From Nocardioides marmoriginsengisoli (GTDB lineage: Bacteria > Actinomycetota > Actinomycetes > Propionibacteriales > Nocardioidaceae), in the NCBI RefSeq assembly GCF_003725695.1, contig NZ_RJSE01000003.1, positions 630,026 to 694,025 of the forward strand: 64,000 nucleotides of DNA, read 5' to 3'. Of the stretch, positions 60,563-64,000 are shown in pieces; position 1 is the stretch's first letter; every line of letters starts with the position of its first letter. The notes below the pieces were generated by a model that ran no database searches, had not been told where the DNA came from, and worked only from the letters and a program-made list of their open reading frames with translations. A program made the translations under genes and the position numbers.

Positions 60563-61749
60563 GGCCGCCTCCGCTGCACGTCCAGCCAGGAGCGCTGGAT
60601 CTCCGCCCGCGGGCTGGTCCCGTTCAGGGCGTGGTCGCCGACGATCCGGGTCCGGTAGATCGCCGGGTTGTGCGAGGCCAGCGTCCGGGCGTTGCGCCAG
60701 TGCCGGTCCAGCCGGAAGCGTTCGGTGACCGCGGAGCTGCCGCCGACCTCGAACAGGTCGCTGGTCAGCCCGAGGACGAGGTCGATCACCTGGGCCTGGG
60801 CGCTGAAGGTGGCCAGCTCGGCATCGTCCTGGGATCCCGTGCCCCGGACCAGCGCCTCGACGGCGTCCACCGCCGCCAGGGTGGTGGCGACCGCCGCGAA
60901 GCTCGCTGCCGAGATCCCGCCGACGACGTGCTGGACCTGCGGGTCGTCCTTAGGTTCGGGATAGGCCGGGTTGGCGAGGTTGCGGGTCCGGCCGCGCACG
61001 AACGCGACCGCGTCGTCGACGGCCCGCAGCCCGATCCCGGACAGCGTCGCCAGGTGCACCAGCTGGAAGAACGCGAACAGGTGCGTCCCGGGAAGGTCGC
61101 CGTTGGCGTAGACCTCGACGTCGTCCAGGTGGATCTCGACGTCGTCGAAGACGGTGGTGCCGCTGCCGGTGAGCCGCTGACCGAAGCCGTCCCAGTCGTC
61201 GAACCGGGACACCCCCGCCGCCGAGGCCGGCACCAGCACGGTCGCGCTGTGCTCGGCGTCCAGCGAGGCGGTGGTGTGGATCCAGTCCGCGAACAGGCTG
61301 CCGGTGGAGTAGAACTTCCGCCCGGAGAGCCGCCAGCCGTCGCCGGAGCGGCTGATCGAGGTCGCGTTCTCCCAGAACGACGGGTTGCCCTGCTCGCTCT
61401 GGGCGTTGCCGACCAGCACCCCGGAGGAGAGCCGGTGCAGCCACCGGTCCCGGACGTCAGCATCGGTGGCGAACAGCCGGGTCTCGACGAAGCCGAAGTG
61501 CCCGCGGAGCAGCTGCGGCAGGTTCGAGTCGGCCCGGCCCAGCTCGATCAGCTGCCGGAAGAACTGCGGCAGGGTCGCGCCGAGGCCGCCGTGCGAGGTC
61601 GGCACCCGGATCTTGCCGAAGCCGGCCTCGCGCAGCCACTCGACCTCCTCGAACGGGAGCCGCCGGTCGGCCTCCCGATCCAGGGCGCCCTCGGCGATCC
61701 TGGCGAACACCGGCGCGAACCGCGTGGTGAGCTCGGCATCGGTCGTCAT
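60559..61749 (-). CDS. SfnB/DszC-like flavin monooxygenase, second paralogue
   Basis: 396 residues, same fold as its neighbour: RVPTSHGGLGATL, GNAQSEQGN, LSGRKFYSTGSLFADWIHT, FDDWDGFGQRLTGSGTT and FRLDRHWRNARTLASHNP. The two proteins are alike throughout but clearly not recent copies, so they probably act on different substrates or in successive steps. ATG overlaps the ABC ATPase stop. Confidence 0.9.
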   Translation of the reverse strand: MTTDAELTTRFAPVFARIAEGALDREADRRLPFEEVEWLREAGFGKIRVPTSHGGLGATLPQFFRQLIELGRADSNLPQLLRGHFGFVETRLFATDADVRDRWLHRLSSGVLVGNAQSEQGNPSFWENATSISRSGDGWRLSGRKFYSTGSLFADWIHTTASLDAEHSATVLVPASAAGVSRFDDWDGFGQRLTGSGTTVFDDVEIHLDDVEVYANGDLPGTHLFAFFQLVHLATLSGIGLRAVDDAVAFVRGRTRNLANPAYPEPKDDPQVQHVVGGISAASFAAVATTLAAVDAVEALVRGTGSQDDAELATFSAQAQVIDLVLGLTSDLFEVGGSSAVTERFRLDRHWRNARTLASHNPAIYRTRIVGDHALNGTSPRAEIQRSWLDVQRRRP

Positions 61750-63428
61750 CCCTGCCCCCTCGTCGCCTGCTCCAGCCGGGGCAGCGCGGTCAGCAGTCGC
61801 TGGGTGTACTCGTCCTGCGGGCGCAGGAAGATGTCGTCCGCGGTGCCGCGCTCGACCACACGGCCGTCCTTCATCACCAGCACCCGGTCGCTGAGGTGGT
61901 GGATCACCCCGAGGTCGTGCGAGATGAAGAGGTACGTCACGCCGAGCTCGTCCTGCAGGTCGGTGAACAGGTCGAGCACCTGGGCCTGGACGGACACGTC
62001 GAGAGCGGAGACCGGCTCGTCGCAGACGATCAGCTCCGGCTCGGGCGCGAGCGCGCGGGCGATCGCGACCCGTTGCCGCTGGCCGCCGGAGAGCCGCAGC
62101 GGCCCGGTCTCGACGTGCTGGCGGCCGAGGCCGACCTGCTCCAGCAGCCGCACGATCCGGTCGAGCGACTCCTCCTTCGAGGACGGCGGGGTCGGGCCGC
62201 GGGTCAGCGCGTCGGCGAGGATCCGGCCGACCGGCCAGCGCGGGTCGAACGAGCTCAGCGGGTCCTGGTAGACCACGCCGACCCGGCTCCGCAGCGGTCG
62301 CCGGTCACGGTCGCTCAGGGTGCTCCACGGATTGCCGCGGAGCCGCACCTCGCCGCCCTCGGCACCGAGCAGCGCGAGCGCGATCCGGGCGGTGGTGGTC
62401 TTCCCGGAGCCGGACTCGCCGACGATGCCGACGGTCTCGCCGGCGAAGACCTCGAACGAGACGTCGTCGACCACGGTCCTGTCCACGCCGTCCGGGCCGC
62501 GGAACACCTTGGTCAGGTGCCGGGCCTCGAGCAGCGGCCTGCCCCGGTCGATCGGCCGCCGGGTGCGCGGCACCGACGTGCTGCCGGCGACCAGGCGAGT
62601 CCCACGGGTGTGCTCGGACGGGACCGCGGCGATCAGCGCCCGGGTGTACTCGTGCCGCGGCGCCCGGAGCACCTCGGCCGTCGGGCCGTGCTCGACGATC
62701 TCGCCGTGCCGCATCACCGCGACCTCGTCGGCCAGGCGGGCCACCACCGAGAGGTCGTGGCTGATCAGGATGATCGCGGTGCCGCGTTCCTTCGAGGCCG
62801 CCAGCAGGTCCAGCACCTGGGCCTGCACGGTGACGTCGAGCGCGGTGGTCGGCTCGTCGGCGATCAGCAGCGGCGGGTCCAGCGCGATCGCCGAGGCGAT
62901 CAGCGCCCGCTGCCGCAGTCCGCCGGAGAGCTCGTAGGGCCGCTGCCGGGCACGGAGCTCCGGCTCGGGAACGCCGACCGCGTCGAGCAGCTCGACCACC
63001 CGCTCGGCCCGTGAGCCCCGGTCGCCCCAGCCGTGCAGCTTGAGCGGCTCCCCCACCTCGTCGCCGACCCGGCGGAGCTGGTCGAGCGAGACCAGGGCGT
63101 CCTGGAGCACGAAGCCGATCTCGCTGCCGCGGATGCCGCGCCAGGAGCGTTCGCCGACGTGGCGCAGGTCGGTCGGCCCGAGCTCGAGGCGATCCGCGCG
63201 GACCGAGGCACCGGATCCGGTGAGCCCGACCAGGGTGCGGGCGGTGACGCTCTTGCCGGAACCGGACTCCCCGACGATCGCCAGGCAGCGTCCCGGCCGG
63301 ATGCCGAACGAGATGCCCTTGACCACCTCGGTGCCGCCGAAGGCGACCCGCAGGTTCTCGACGGCGAGCAGGTCGTCCTCCCGCTCGGCGGTGGCGGCGG
63401 CTCCGGGCTTCGAGGCGAGGATCGTCAT
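61746..63428 (-). CDS. Fused double ABC ATPase of a peptide-type importer (DppD-DppF)
   Basis: 560 residues, two complete ATPase domains: first Walker A GESGSGKS at 53-60 with LSGGLRQRALIASAIA, second GESGSGKT near residue 360 with LSGGQRQRVAIARAL and LIVCDEP. One chain thus powers the peptide/nickel-type importer. ATG 63428 overlaps the permease stop; an in-frame start at 63575 lies inside the permease gene. In this operon it replaces the usual SsuB or TauB. Confidence 0.93.
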   Translation of the reverse strand: MTILASKPGAAATAEREDDLLAVENLRVAFGGTEVVKGISFGIRPGRCLAIVGESGSGKSVTARTLVGLTGSGASVRADRLELGPTDLRHVGERSWRGIRGSEIGFVLQDALVSLDQLRRVGDEVGEPLKLHGWGDRGSRAERVVELLDAVGVPEPELRARQRPYELSGGLRQRALIASAIALDPPLLIADEPTTALDVTVQAQVLDLLAASKERGTAIILISHDLSVVARLADEVAVMRHGEIVEHGPTAEVLRAPRHEYTRALIAAVPSEHTRGTRLVAGSTSVPRTRRPIDRGRPLLEARHLTKVFRGPDGVDRTVVDDVSFEVFAGETVGIVGESGSGKTTTARIALALLGAEGGEVRLRGNPWSTLSDRDRRPLRSRVGVVYQDPLSSFDPRWPVGRILADALTRGPTPPSSKEESLDRIVRLLEQVGLGRQHVETGPLRLSGGQRQRVAIARALAPEPELIVCDEPVSALDVSVQAQVLDLFTDLQDELGVTYLFISHDLGVIHHLSDRVLVMKDGRVVERGTADDIFLRPQDEYTQRLLTALPRLEQATRGQG

Positions 63429-64000
63429 CGTGCAGCTCCTTCCAGTCGGTGTTGCAGCGTGCGGCCGAGCGAGGTGACGGCCAGGGCGACCAGCACGATC
63501 ACCAGGCCCGGGAGGATCTCCAGCCACCACGACGTGGTGATGTACTGCCGGCCGGCGTCGAGCAGCGCGCCCCACTCCGAGCTCGGCGGCGAGACGCCCA
63601 GACCGAGGAACGCCAGCCCGGAGGCCCAGACGATCGACTGGCCGACGCCGAGGGTCATCACCGCGACCAGCGGGCGGATCGCATTCGGGAACAGGTGCCG
63701 GCGGATCACCGTCGTCCGCCGGTGCCCGAGCGCGCCGGCGGCTTCGACGTACCCGGACTGTCGGACGCTGCGGACCTGGCCGCGCACCATCCGGGCGTAG
63801 CCGGGCGCGGACCCGAGGCCGACCGCAACGATCACGGTGCCGACGGACGGGCCACGGATCGAGATCAGCAGCAGTGCGAGCAGCAGCACCGGGAACGCGA
63901 AGACCACCTCGAGCGCGCGGGTGATCACCACGTCGACCCAGCCGCCCGCGAGTCCGGCGGTGAAGCCGAGCAGGATCGCGACGGCCATCGCCAGCGCGGT
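63425..64000 (-). CDS. Peptide-type ABC permease (DppC-like), N-terminus beyond the window
   Basis: At least 191 residues; the first part of a normal DppC (about 280 residues) is outside the window. GSAPGYARMVRGQVRSVRQSGYVEAAGALGHRR is the EAA loop that docks on the ATPase, followed by NAIRPLVAVMTLGVGQSIVWASGLAFLGLGVSPPSSEWG. About five membrane segments are visible. The binding protein and DppB-like permease are expected just beyond base 64000. Confidence 0.92.
   Translation of the reverse strand, partial: TALAMAVAILLGFTAGLAGGWVDVVITRALEVVFAFPVLLLALLLISIRGPSVGTVIVAVGLGSAPGYARMVRGQVRSVRQSGYVEAAGALGHRRTTVIRRHLFPNAIRPLVAVMTLGVGQSIVWASGLAFLGLGVSPPSSEWGALLDAGRQYITTSWWLEILPGLVIVLVALAVTSLGRTLQHRLEGAAR

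Overview
The window is very GC-rich and densely coded, with short or overlapping gene junctions (ATGA, GTGA, TTGA), many GTG/TTG starts and several probable leaderless promoters. Gene content and order point to a Propionibacteriales-type actinobacterium such as Nocardioides; this is an inference from content, not a match to a known genome. The region from 15 to 31 kb keeps the gene order and relative strands that I know from Mycobacterium tuberculosis Rv0949-Rv0957 (uvrD1, M23 peptidase, sucC, sucD, perM, purN, purH), with extra genes inserted. No rRNA, tRNA, CRISPR array or insertion sequence was seen, and no gene-free stretch exceeds 300 bases.

Layout. 1-5.5 kb: a minus-strand branched-chain-type ABC operon (lipoprotein, fused permease, two ATPases, a secreted protein) with a perfect KstR-type operator upstream. 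5.6-9.1 kb: a membrane glycosylation module (small anchored protein, GT-C-like enzyme, GtrB-like transferase, GtrA-like flippase). 9.1-13.6 kb: two SDRs divergent from an FMO/Baeyer-Villiger monooxygenase, an EthR-like TetR and an alpha/beta hydrolase, around a pair of operator half-sites. 13.6-19.2 kb: oxidoreductase, DUF3017, folD, purH behind a ZTP riboswitch, purN and a PerM-like protein. 19.3-24.3 kb: a membrane-anchored sigma-factor-like protein, kynureninase, a small membrane protein between two copies of a 45-bp repeat, an HxlR regulator and a methyltransferase. 24.3-32.3 kb: sucCD, a B12-binding small protein, an M23 peptidase, PcrA helicase, a DUF4234 protein and a metallo-beta-lactamase-fold enzyme.

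32.3-45 kb is a mixed region: DUF2237, EthD-like and YCII/DGPF proteins, an ECF42-type sigma factor with a matching promoter upstream of its DGPF gene, a Gly/Ser repeat protein, an Eco57I-like adenine methylase with a coupled unknown partner, a crotonase, a DUF222/HNH nuclease under a perfect SOS box, a thioesterase, an XRE/MmyB regulator, an orphan type III-like Mod methylase and a class I HMG-CoA reductase. 44.9-56.4 kb looks catabolic: thioesterase, P450 plus 3Fe-4S ferredoxin, two TetR regulators, a second branched-chain-type ABC operon and, divergently, a VOC protein, an acyl-CoA synthetase and an SDR. 56.4-57.1 kb is a VapBC module with a large palindromic operator. 57.2-64 kb is a sulfur-scavenging type operon running off the window: flavin reductases, an SsuD-like monooxygenase, two SfnB/DszC-like enzymes and a peptide-type ABC importer.

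The strongest finds are regulatory: ZTP riboswitch, SOS box, KstR-type site, ECF42 promoter, paired TetR-type operators and the VapB palindrome. The most unusual gene arrangements are the sulfur operon with its non-SsuABC transporter, the membrane-tethered sigma-like protein and the coupled methylase/unknown pair.
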